Of a stretch of 64,000 nt of DNA, positions 46,660-57,701 are shown piece by piece. Source of the stretch: Dillenia suffruticosa. Lineage: Eukaryota; Streptophyta; Magnoliopsida; Dilleniales; Dilleniaceae. Position numbers and translations under genes: made by a program. Location: assembly GCA_033439265.1 (NCBI GenBank), contig JAVTVX010000004.1:15265701-15329700 (forward strand), given 5' to 3'. The notes beneath the pieces were generated by a model. That model searched no databases and was not told the origin of the DNA. It saw only the letters and a list, made by a program, of their open reading frames with translations. Numbering within the stretch: the first letter of the stretch is position 1; every line of letters starts with the position of its first letter.

Positions 46660-49600
46660 TTGCAAACCACAACACAGAAAGAAGAAGACCAGCAGAACAA
46701 GAGAGAGGAGTCACAATTTCGAAAGATCAAAAAGTTGAGAGAGCAGAGGGAAAATGACAACCAAAAAATGAGAACTAGATCCGCTGGCAGGAAAAAAGAG
46801 GATATGAAAAACAGGGAGGAGAACACAGAAAACACGGTCCCATAAAACAGAGGAAACACGGACGACACTAAAGACACAGAAGAAGAGCTAACAGGTTAAT
46901 TTTTTACTTATTTACTTTTATTTTAGTTATTTAGTATATTGGTCATTTATTTTAATCTATTTTAGGTTTTTCTTTTTTCTTTTTTTTTTAAAATATAATC
47001 AAAGTTTCATTTAAAAAAAAATTTATCATTAAAACAATTTGCATATTTGTATGGATCTGAGACATACTAATCATTTTTCCAATAATAGAGTGAAATCCAC
47101 CTTTGGCTTGTGCTTGGTTCCATTCACGGTTAGTTAGTTTCTTCTTTTATATTTCTGTGATTATTTAATATTATAGTTAGTTTCAATTATGTATATTGTT
47201 ATTATCTATATTTTCTTTTGTCTGTTCTTTATGAATAGACTGAGAATTGGAAAGATTATGAAGATTAGGAGAAGTTTAAAAAATTAGATAGGGTAAGGAG
47301 GAATAGGACAGAAACAATACCCATTCTAACAAGGTGTTCTCTTAAACAACTGAAGGAATTGTTTTCTACCTTAACCGATGAGATGAAAGTTATTGTACAA
47401 AATATGAGATTCGGGAAACTTTTGAACCTTAGATGTGACACACTAAGTAGAAAATTATGTGAAGAACTTGTCATGAGATTTGAACCTATGGAAAAATGTC
47501 TTTGCATTGCCGGAAATTAAAATTTTAAGCTAACTTCAAAATAGGTAGGACGAATTTTAGGTATTCCTTATTGGAGACGTGATGTTTTGGGTTCTCTCAA
47601 TGAATCGTCAAAGGAATCCTCAAATATGAAAAAGTTTTTCTCAAGACTAAAACATAGTCAGTTAAAAAAGATGATAATGAATACTGAAGATGTCTCTTCT
47701 CCTGACTTCAAAATATATTTTCTATTCTTTCTTCTCGGGTGCTTTTTGTATCCTACAACTAGTGTATTTCCTGTTTTTAGGCACGATTCTGTTACCATTA
47801 CCATTGATCTTGATAATGTTAGAGAATACAACTGGGCCAATTTTGTATTACAATGATTGGCCGATGAGTTGTGGCAATTCAATGGTCTTCTAAAGAGAGG
47901 AAGAAGAGAGGAGGAAGAGAGAAAGAAAACAGGAATTGGTGGGTGTTTATTTCTACTTATGGTAAGTTTACTTTCAATCAATGCAATTGAATATTTATAA
48001 ATATTACTTTAGAAATATATGTATTGCCATGTAACTCATCTGTGGTTTGTGGTTTCTGCATAGCTTTTTTATTTTGAAAAAGTGAGGGTCAGTGATTTCG
48101 GGGGGGGGGGGAGAACCAAACTACCCGTTCACTATTGGAATACTGATCAGGTTAGTAGAAGGCTTGGATTTGAGCGTGTGAATCTAAGTTCAAGATCACT
48201 TTATGTATAGTGAAATCAATCATCAATGTTCTCCATAAATAAATTACCTGTTTATATATTCATTCAATATATGTCATCAATATATTTCATCAACTTGTTG
48301 CTAAAGTTTGTTGTCTTTGAAAAAAGAAACTACTTTTGAACCAGAAGCCGGTGAAGACAAAATTCAGGATAAAAAATTGAAGGTAAACTTCCTTAAAAGC
48401 ACCCGTCTGTATAAGTGTGTAAATGCGAACTTATCATTATCCCAATCTTACTCTCTCTTTTTTGATAGGGAGGCATTAAAAAGGAACTTAAAAAGTTCTT
48501 CGAGAAGTATATTCAAATTCACTACAAGTTGGTCTAGATGCAATCTGATTTGTTGAATCGATTATGCTCAGAAGATGATGATAAAGATGATGACAATGAT
48601 ATAGAGGATGTAGATGAAGAAGAGAAACAAAAAGAGAAAGAAGAAGGCAAGGAGGCAAAGAAGTAGGGGAAAGGAAAGGTGGTATTAGAGCCACAGGAGG
48701 ATAGGGTTTTTGAAGATGAGGAGAGGTTAGATAAAGATGAAGATGAGGATGAAAATGAGGATACAGATCCAGAATTATATGAAGTTGTCAATACCTTAAG
48801 TGAAATGAAGGAAATGAAGAAAAGCACAACTTCTCTTTTTCCCTTTGCTAACCTTAGGAATTTTTCAAAGGAAGAAGAAACCGTTTGTATTTTCTATGGA
48901 CGAAAAGCCATAAAAAATAATGCAAGGCAAGTGTGCAAATTTCCCATTTGACATTTCTATTGTTTGTCATTTATGGTATCTGATTTTTGATTGTCATATA
49001 TCTTACTTATTTCAAATTTTAGGATATTTGATTGAACAATTTTGTGTAATATTTCTGAAAGCTACATGTCATGGAGTGATGCTTATGAATTGCTTCCCCC
49101 TCATTGGATTGGGATACTGGTATGAATTTATAGATTTATTGCTACTTATTTTTAATATTACAATGATTATATTATGATTATGAAATTATATATTTTTTTA
49201 GACTATGAAATGCTACATCCTTTTTTTCAACACCAACACCTTCAACACCAACATGTCTAGATTCGTTCTTCCATTATGGTTTTCGGTAAGAACTCTTATA
49301 TTTATATATATATTTCATCCTTCCTATTCTTTCCTATTCCATCAACACCTGGCTTCTTCTTCTATTATTTGAGAAAGATACTGCTCCATCAAATGGGTAT
49401 AAGGAGTCACTGCACATCTTATTAATATGCATATATACATGATACAATATATTGCAATTATTAGTATTTTATTTTTTATATTGGTAACATATTTCCTTTT
49501 TTCTATTCCTTTGTACTTATTTTTAATTTTCTATATTCTCACATATTTCATTTTTTCCTCTCTTAATAGATGTCTGCGGTTTCTATCTTTGAGACAAAAC

Positions 49601-50521
49601 AAAAAACCAAAAGCAATGAAACCAAGTAGGAATTTTCTACAGTTGAGAGTTGCTTGTCACAGAAAGCACTTGGATTTGATTTCTGTTTCTATGACTTAGT
49701 GAGTTATTTACATCAAAGACATACATTTCTATTAAGCATATACATTTCTAAATATACTATTCTACTTTTCTATTTTGATTACAGGTTTTTATTTCTGTAA
49801 TTTTCAAACAACATTGGTTTTGTTATGCTCTTCATTTGACGGAGCAAATTATGTATATTCTAGACTCAGGATCTTGCTTTAGATGCGATGAAGATTATTA
49901 TCTACAAACTTTTATGGTAATTTTATTTATTATATTTAAATATCAAAATTTTAAATTGGTTCAACTATAAATTTTTCATTTTTGTCTTGCAGAAAGTTAT
50001 ATTGAGAGGAGTTATGAAAATTCTTTCATTATCTGTGCTTGTTCAAGTTCCATAACAGCCTAATACATAAGATTAAGATTAAGATAAGTTTAATTGCTCA
50101 TGTTATATCTTTTTAAACTGTGACTTTAGACTTTATAATTTTTATTTTAGATATTATTTAAAAATATTTCTATAATTTTTATATGTAGAAATGATTGTGA
50201 AATATTGGTTATGAGATTTTTGAAAATATGGGAACCGGGCATGATTACAAATTTACCCAGTCAAGAAGTAAGTTGTCTGGGACTGTTTTCTTATTTGGGT
50301 ATTCTCATATTATATTTATCTACTTACGGTTTTATGATTGATTTATTGCAGGATCTTAATTTTTTGAGAAAAGAATATTTTTTCAAACTTCTCATGTCTC
50401 ACCGTAATATTGTCCGTCCTAAAATTATGACGAAGATGAAGGAAGCAAGGAAAAAAAATTCAATGAGGATCAAAAGGAGAGAGGAAAATGCACAAAGGAA
50501 AACAAAAATTGTGAATTTATG
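46660..50521 (+). pseudogene. Ulp1-type (C48) cysteine protease of transposon origin, broken
   Basis: A charged N-terminal exon (46660 to about 46893) precedes a conserved region (about 47265-47950). That region carries ILTRCSLKQLKE, MRFGKLLNLRCDTLSRKLC, VGRILGIP and DNVREYNWANFVLQ, as in plant TE-linked Ulp1 proteins, but contains stops (near 47518, 47545, 47855). Later pieces give HYWNTDQVSRRLGFERVN (about 48129), an acidic stretch (48570-48800) and SDAYELLPPHWIGIL (about 49072). The protease domain follows: catalytic His in QHWFCYALHL (49812), Asp in ILDS (49863) and Cys in NDCEILVMRF (50196). GT/AG-like boundaries separate the pieces. The catalytic triad survives although the upstream frame is broken. 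Known role of the family: SUMO or SUMO-like peptide cleavage. Confidence 0.78.
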
Positions 50522-50944
50522 AAATTTCAAATTATAATCATTTTCTTCAAAATTGTAATCATTGGAGGTTTTTCTCTACTCAAATTCAATTTCAATAAAA
50601 GAATTTTTTCTTCTCTAACAATCCTATTATCAAATGATAAATCAGACCCAGGATGAGTCAAAGTAGGCTGAATGAAGGATGAACCAGGTGTTCAATATCA
50701 ATACAAATCATTTTTCCTTCTCCACCATGCGAGCATGCGATATGAATCCAACACTACACTAAGTATTCATCTTAACTAATCATCTTACATATGAATCAAA
50801 TACTACACTTACTCATCTTTGTGAGTTTATCACACTCACAATCCACTAAATCTATCACAATCTACTTACTACACTGACCACCTATACCAAATTTATCATA
50901 TTTATCACACATCAGGATGTATATGTAATATAATTCGATTTTCA

Positions 50945-51239
50945 AAACCATGCACACCACAATGCCTACACGGTACAACCGCGCCGATGCCCGCGGTACA
51001 GCTGTGCAGGCATGCACACGCATACATTCTCGCATGTGTGGCATAGCCGTGCTAGCCTTCGTGGTACAGCCGTCCAGGCGTACCAACGCATGCATTATTG
51101 CACTAGCGGCACAGTCGCATTGGCCTCCGCGGCACAACCATCCAGGCCTGAGCACGCATGCATTATTACAGGAGCAGCACAACCGTGCATGCCCCACGAC
51201 ACTGCCGTTTAGGCATGTGCATGCATTCTTGCATGCTAT
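50945..51239. repeat. GC-rich island before the large tandem array
   Basis: Degenerate repeats around GCGGCACAACCATCCAGGC and ACGCATGCATTATT. Related to the island at 32585-32757. ORFs on both strands (50862-51356) are artefacts. Confidence 0.75.
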
Positions 51240-53661
51240 AAAATAGTAACATTTACTATTATAAAATAGTAACATTATAGTAACATTTACTATTATAATA
51301 ACAAATGTTAAAAATAATAAATTTATTTGTCTTTCATGATAAAAGGATAGTAACATTTACTATTAAGTTAACCATAACAATCAAATAAATAGATAATAAC
51401 ATATAGTAACATTTACTATGTAACCACAATAAAATATAGTAATATTTAATTTAAAATAGTAACATTTACTATTATAATAACGCATGTGAAATATAATAAA
51501 ATTAATTGTCTCTCATGATAAAAGAATAGTAATATTTACTATTAAACTAACCTCTATAGTCAAATAACAGATAATATCATATAGAAATATTTACTATATA
51601 ATCACAATAAAATATAGTAATATTTACTATTTTATAGTAATATTTACTATTATAATAACGGATATGAAAAATCGTTAATTTATTTATCTCTCATGATAAA
51701 AGAATAGTAATATTTACTATTAATCTAATCACGATAGTCAAATTAACAGATAATAAGATATAATAATATTTACTATATAACCACTATAAAATATAGTAAT
51801 ATTTATTATAAAATAGTAACATTTACTATTATAATAACGAATATGAAAGGTAATAAATTTATTTATCTCTCATAATAAAAAGATAATAATATTTACTATT
51901 AAATTAATCACAATAGTCAAATTAACAGATAATAAAATACAGTTATATTTACTATGTAACCACAATAAACTATAGTAACATTTACTATAAAATAGTAACA
52001 CTTACTATTATAATAACGGATATAAAAAATAATAAATTTATTTGTCTCGTATGATAAAAGAATAATAACATTTACATTAAATTAACCACAATAGTCAATT
52101 AACAGATAATAAGATATAATAACATTTACTATGTAACTATAATAAAATATAGTAACATTTGCTATTATAATAATGAATGAAAAATGTAATAAATTTATTT
52201 ATCTCTCATGATAAATAAATAGTAGTATTTACTATTAAGTTAGCCATAATAGTCAAATTAACTGATAATAACATACAATAATATTTACTATGTAACTACA
52301 ATAAAATATAGTAACATTTACTATTTTAATAACGGATGTGAAAGATAATAAATTTATTTTTCTCTCATGATAAAAGAATAATAACATTTACTATTAAGTT
52401 AACTACAATAGTCAAATTAATAGATTATAACATATAGTAGTATTTAATATATAACCATAATAAAATATAATAACATTTACTATAAAATAGTTACATTTAC
52501 TATTATAATAACGGATGTAAAAGATAATAAATTTATTTATCTTTGATAATAAAATGATAGTAACATTTACTATTAAGTTAATCATAATAGTCAAATTAAC
52601 ATATAATAAGATATAATAACAATTACTGTATAACCATAATAAAATATAATAACATTTACTATTATAATAACGGATTTGAAAAGTAATAAATTTATTTGTC
52701 TTTCATAAGAAAATGATAGTAACATTTATTATTAAGTTAGCAACAATGGTGAAATTAATAGATAATAACAAATAATAACACGTACTATATAATCACAATA
52801 AAATATAACAACATTTACTATAAAATAGTAACATTTATTATTATAATAACATTAATGGATGTACGGGGTAGTAGAATTATTTGTCATGATAAAAAGATAG
52901 TAACATTTACTATTAAGTTAATCACAATAGTCAAATTAATAGATAATAACATATAATAACATTTATTATATAATCACAATAAAATATAATAATATTTACT
53001 ATAAAATAGTAGTATTTATTATTATAAGAACGGATGTGAAAAATAGTAAATTTATTTGTCTTTCATGATAAAATGATAATAATATTTACTATTAAACTAA
53101 CCACAATAAACAAATTAACAAATAATAAGATATAGTAACATTTATTATATAACCACAATAAAATATAGTAACATTTATTATAAAATAGTAACATTTACTA
53201 TTATAATATCAAATGTGAAAAATACTAAATTTATTTGTCTCTCATGATAAAATGATAATAATATTTACTATTAAACTAAGCACAATAGTCAAATTAACAG
53301 ATAATAAGATATAATAATATTTATTATATAATCATAATAAAATATAATAACATTTACTATTATAATAACGAATATGAAAGATAGTAATTTATTTGTCTCT
53401 CATGATAAAAGAATAGTAATATTTACTATTAAACTAATCACAATAGTCAAAGTAACAGATAATATGATATAGTAACATTGATTATGTAACCATAATAAAA
53501 TATAGTAATATTTATTATTATAATAACAATAATGGTTGTGAAAGATAGTAAAATTATTTGTCATGATAAAATGATAGTAATATTTACGATTAAGTTAAAC
53601 AAATAGTCAAATTAACAGATAATAACATATATATATTTACTATGTAAGTACAATAAAATAT
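51240..53661. repeat. Fourteen-unit AT-rich tandem array, ~178/159-bp units
   Basis: TTTGTCTCTCATGATAAA marks each unit. Starts fall near 51329, 51508, 51686, 51863, 52043, 52200, 52360, 52539, 52699, 52882, 53059, 53238, 53394 and 53558. Intervals cluster at about 177-183 and 156-164, the shorter class lacking one TATAAAATAGTAACATTTAC block. TAGTAACATTTACTAT occurs several times per unit. No coding. The gypsy LTR at 53662 cuts into the last unit. Confidence 0.93.
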
Positions 53662-54842
53662 TGTGACACCGAAACCAAATAAAAAAAAAGAAAAAGAAAA
53701 AATGAAAAAGTCACTTTCCCATATTTCACTCTCTCTCTCCCGTCTCACTCAATCTCTCCCTCTCTGTTTCTCTGTTTCTCCCAATCTCTCCCGTCTCCCT
53801 CAATCTCCCCCTCTCTCAATTTCTCCACCTCCCTCCCTCCATTTACATACACAAAAACTCTTATTTTCTCTCTCTCTATTTCATCTCTCGGCTTCTCTTC
53901 CTCGCGCGTGACAGCCCTCTGTCTCTCCCTTTCCTGCTTGCACTCGCAAACTTTGCTCTCTCCTTTGCCGAGATGACTTCTGCAAGCCCAAGCCAACAGC
54001 AATAGTGAGCCTTCAAAAACCCTAAACCGAATCTGCAATCATCCACCGTGTAGGTAAGGATGACAGTTTTGAGTAAATACATTAGGGTTTTTGAATGTTC
54101 TTAGTAAATAGGTTTAATTGCTGACGTTTATATCAATTTGGAAGCGTTACAGGTTCTAGACTGAAATGAATGATGCAGGGTAGCTAGGTCCGTGAACTAC
54201 GAAAACCCTAGGTAAGAGAATTCTAATCCCTTTGATAAATTGAATGAATTTGGTGTGAGAAATCATGTATATGTCCTGAAAATGTGTGGGATTAGAATAA
54301 GAATGCATTTTTTGAAATTCGTAATTTTTGCTTAATGAACATACTGTGTTCTTTTAGCCATAACTCTCTCTGTACAAAAGTAAATCATGTGAGGTTTTTT
54401 CAATATAAAAGTAGACTCCCATATCTTGAAAATGAGGTATGATTCGTTGAAATCGGGTAAGAAATGAAATTGTTATGATTTTTCAAAAAATTTTCGTGGT
54501 GCTGTTCTACCCCTGTTCTGGCTGCATGTTTCCCCCTAAATTTGAGATGCTTTTTAGGCTGAATTCTGCTAAGCGCTGAACATGAAAGTTGTAGATCTAT
54601 ATCTTATCTTTAATTTGAGATAAGAATCATATGATTTGGATGAGTGTAGTGAAAGTTATAGGCTTTTTCTCATGGCTGCGCAGGTAGGAATTTTGAATTC
54701 TGGACTATGATGTTCAAGGACTTAGATGCCTTGCTATGATTTAAATGGATTTAGGACATAAGCAACAAAGTTGTAGTTTTAGGTCTAATTTTTAAGTAAA
54801 AATTGGAATTTCCATGATCCAAGAAGTGTAGGTCAAGGTACA
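53662..54842 (+). mobile_element. LTR 5' fragment, Ty3/gypsy-like
   Basis: Begins TGTGACACCGAAACC after the tandem array. It includes a CT-rich stretch (53728-53900), a GAAAACCCTAG|GTAAGAG donor-like site (54211/54212) and an ACATGAAAGTTGTAGATC module (about 54580) shared with the LTR at 26870. It stops where a second LTR-like start, TGTAACACTAG, appears at 54843. Either this is an older LTR hit by a second insertion, or 53662-57481 is one 3.8-kb LTR with an internal duplication. Confidence 0.6.
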
Positions 54843-54912
54843 TGTAACACTAGAAAAAAAAAAAACATATCCACAAATTGGATTAGGGTTAAAAAGCCCT
54901 AATCTCCTTTTC

Positions 54913-54916
<4 letters not shown>

Positions 54917-55002
<86 letters not shown>

Positions 55003-55015
55003 TCCTCTCTCTCTT
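54917..55015. repeat. Long (CT)n microsatellite
   Basis: Almost uninterrupted CT dinucleotides over about 100 bases. Equivalent CT-rich leaders occur in the other LTRs (18819-18860 and the minus-strand copy near 42118-42135). Confidence 0.9.
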
Positions 55016-55761
55016 TCTCGCTCTCCGTCCCTTCCTCTCCCGCAGCCACGCCCGATCACCGCCACCAGCACCGCCGCTCGCCACCATCGGCACCACACCC
55101 AACTGCCGCCGCTCCTTCCTTCTCGCACGAGCACGCTAGCCACTGCTCCTCCTTCCTCGTGCGAGCGCACGAGTAGCAACCTCCTACCCAAGCGCTCCAT
55201 AGTGCGAGCATGCGCCTGCTCGGGACCATGCCTGCGCATGACTGCACGCCTGCGCATGAGCCAGTGCGACCCTAGCGCAACCCCAGCGCGAGCCAGAGTG
55301 AGCCAGCACGCGACCCCAGCGCGAGCCCTGTAAGCCATCTCCCGCGAGGCAGCGCGCGACCCCAGTGCGAGCCAGGGCGACCCTAGCACGAGCGCCAGCG
55401 CGCTACAACGCGACCCTCTGCGCGAGCACAGCGCGCTCTAGCGCGACCACAGCGCGCTCTAGCGCGACCCACTGCTAGCCTGCGAGCCCACCAGCGGGCT
55501 AGCCCGCTAGCCCGCCAGCCCGCCAGCCCGCCAACCCACCGGCCCGTGAGCTCGCGACGGCCGCGATCCCGCGCCGGCTTTCCCCTTCGATAGCTCACCT
55601 GCACCTTCACTACAGGTAACGACTATGATTTGGTTGAAGTTCTAGGATTTGGTGTTAAAAAGTTAGTTGTTGCTAATATATTTCAAATTTGAAAATATTA
55701 CAGGTTTTAGACCAATCCGACAGGCGAACGACAGCTAGGTCTGGAACCCAAGGAACCCTAG

Positions 55762-56899
55762 GTGAGAGAAACGCACTCACTTCAAAATTTGAATATATTT
55801 TGTTGATTTTAGGTTATATTAAATTGGAAAGAAAAAAAATTAAAAATCCCTTATTAGAGTTTTATTTGATATAAAATTTGATAATTTGATTAGATCTGTC
55901 TTTTGGAGACTTGTTGAAAAATAAGGAGTGACCACCCTCCTTAAATATGTGAGTGGGACCCTAATCTCTTGCATAAAATAGTAAAACGTGTTTTTTGTCG
56001 TGTTTTCGATAAAACATGCTTTTGATATGCATTGATTTGACGTATGATATTAAATTTCAAATCTATTTTGTGATTGTTGGAGTGTCTTGAATTATGTTTA
56101 CGATGACTATGTATCCATGGTTTGAAATGAAACAAAAATTGTGCCATTACTTGAAAATTGATAATTTTCTTTTCTACCGTTGCATTGATATGCTGTTTTG
56201 AAATGATTTGATGAAACGTATTGGCACGCAAACTTGAAATGCTTTGATGAACTATGTGGGTCGGATGCCCACTAGTTATGTGATGATATAATTTTACTTG
56301 TGGGATATTATGCCCTGGGACGTTGTGTCCTTGTGATACTATAATAATGACATTGATGATCCCGTAGCTACGAAGGGCGTTTGTAGAGGCACAGGTTGTC
56401 TGGATATGCTTTTGCAGAAGGTATCCGCAAACGTCATTTATTCTAAGGGCTATAGGTATGGCCGGTTGAACCCACGTAGGGGGAGGACGTGTGTGACGCC
56501 ACCATCTAACACTAGGCGGGGTCCTATACACGACGATGAGTTAGCCCCAGTGAAATCATGGCCAACGTTGGGGTAGAAAGAGTTTTAAAGTCTATGCATA
56601 ATAAAACCCCCGATACGCCTGTTCTTGGTCACGGTTGACCTTTGCCAGGACCATTTTTGGCTCGCTCTGATATTATTTGATTTTAAATGGATGCATACAT
56701 GTTTGTTATCGTGTGACTGATTAAATGATTTCAAATTGCTAAATATAAACTGTTTTGCTGCGAAATGTAAATTTTTGTTTCGAATGATATTATTTGACAC
56801 TCCAATGGTTCACTCATACTATTTATACTTGATATTACCCCCTCACTCACTGGGTATCTTCCCATGATACTCACCCCTCCATTTTCTCTCCTCAGACAG
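55762..56899 (+). other. Predicted leader intron inside the gypsy LTR
   Basis: Donor AACCCTAG|GTGAGAG and acceptor CTCAGACAG|GATTATT (or CTCAG| four bases earlier) enclose about 1.1 kb. ACTCACCCCTCC precedes the acceptor as in the other LTRs. Splicing would join the CT/GC-rich leader to the sequence just before the primer-binding site. Confidence 0.5.
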
Positions 56900-57488
56900 G
56901 ATTATTGTTGTGCTGGAGCGACGCTTCAGATCTTAAAGATTTTGGTGGATTTGGGTGATATACGACGGTGAGATTTAAGTTAAATTTGAAATATGAATTT
57001 CGTACTTTATTTCGATAACATTTAGGTCCGTAGTTAGTCGTATATATTATGGGATGATTGTATAACTTATGAGCAGTTGTATGCATAACTCTCGCTTTGA
57101 TTCATTTTACTCGTATTGAGACATCTGTAAGTGTTTTAAACTTTCTACTTGGGAAATGTGTAATACATTGTTTAAACTTAGGCCCGCTCTGTGTAGCGGC
57201 TGCTCATGCTCTAGTTGGGCATGACAGTAGAGCTCTGTGGCTAGAACTGCTAGAAACTTGTAGTCTTGCGTTGTTCTGATTGCTGGCTGTGGTATTTGTT
57301 GATTTTGGAGAGGCAGGGATGACCATTTGTTTAAATTACAGGTTTATTTTGAATATAAAGGTTTAATTGTACACGGAAAACCTCCATTTTATGGGGAGGT
57401 TTTGCCTAATTTTCTGTAAAAATACAGTCGGTATCCAGGGACAACAAGTGGCTGTTCACGATTCCGGTTTATGGCGTAACAGTTCTAT

Positions 57489-57500
57489 TGGTATCAGAGC
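57489..57500 (+). other. Primer-binding site for initiator tRNA-Met
   Basis: TGGTATCAGAGC, complementary to the 3' end of plant initiator tRNA-Met, seven bases after the LTR end. It fixes the LTR boundary and orientation. Confidence 0.93.
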
Positions 57501-57701
57501 GTCTAGGTTAGAGAAAAGATGATAGTAAAAGTCTTCCCAAGTATATGAAATGTCCTCAATGCATTAGAGAGTTTCATACAGACATTTAAAGTCCTATACT
57601 TGGCTATAGGCATATAAGTTTTTCTAGGTTATGGAGTTGGATACATAACGTATCTAATTCTTGATTTTTATCTAATAACAATGCATTCTTTTCGAAGAAT
57701 T

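Larger units (their letters stand above)
26780..53661. mobile_element. Very large CACTA-type element or CACTA nest, interrupted
   Basis: CACTACAACAGAAATG at 26780 is a typical CACTA terminus. Once the solo LTR at 26870-29412 is set aside, the sequence runs on into repeats of AGTAAATGTTACTA (29600-30245). The reverse-complement motif, TAGTAACATTTACT, fills 51240-53661. Between lie CACTA-type genes: Transposase_24/TNPA-like (30719-32044 -), TNP2 (35373-38892 -), a plant-transposon protein (43316-44886 -) and a Ulp1 protease (46660-50521 +). Related GC-rich islands at 32585-32757 and 50945-51235 add to the symmetry. The right terminus is not seen because a gypsy LTR starts inside the last array unit. 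Two or more nested CACTA elements remain possible. Confidence 0.5.
54843..57481 (+). mobile_element. 5' LTR of the gypsy element
   Basis: TGTAACACTAG start and GGCGTAACA end, followed seven bases later by the primer-binding site. It contains a long CT microsatellite (54917-55015), a GC-rich island (about 55170-55560), a predicted intron and the CTCACTCACTGGGTATC...ACTCACCCC block. The 3' portion matches the two 2.9- and 3.5-kb solo LTRs. Minus-strand ORFs in the GC island are artefacts. Confidence 0.72.

Noticed and set aside
51240..53661. CRISPR-like array of regularly spaced repeats
   Set aside because: The units are contiguous 156-183-bp AT-rich tandem repeats with no spacer diversity, in plant DNA; this is a satellite-type array.
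54889..55610. 166-codon Arg/Glu-rich minus-strand ORF and companions
   Set aside because: Encoded by the complement of the long CT microsatellite and GC island within the gypsy LTR.
55941..56531. 196-codon minus-strand ORF
   Set aside because: It lies within the predicted intron of the gypsy LTR, antisense to the element, with no recognisable domain.
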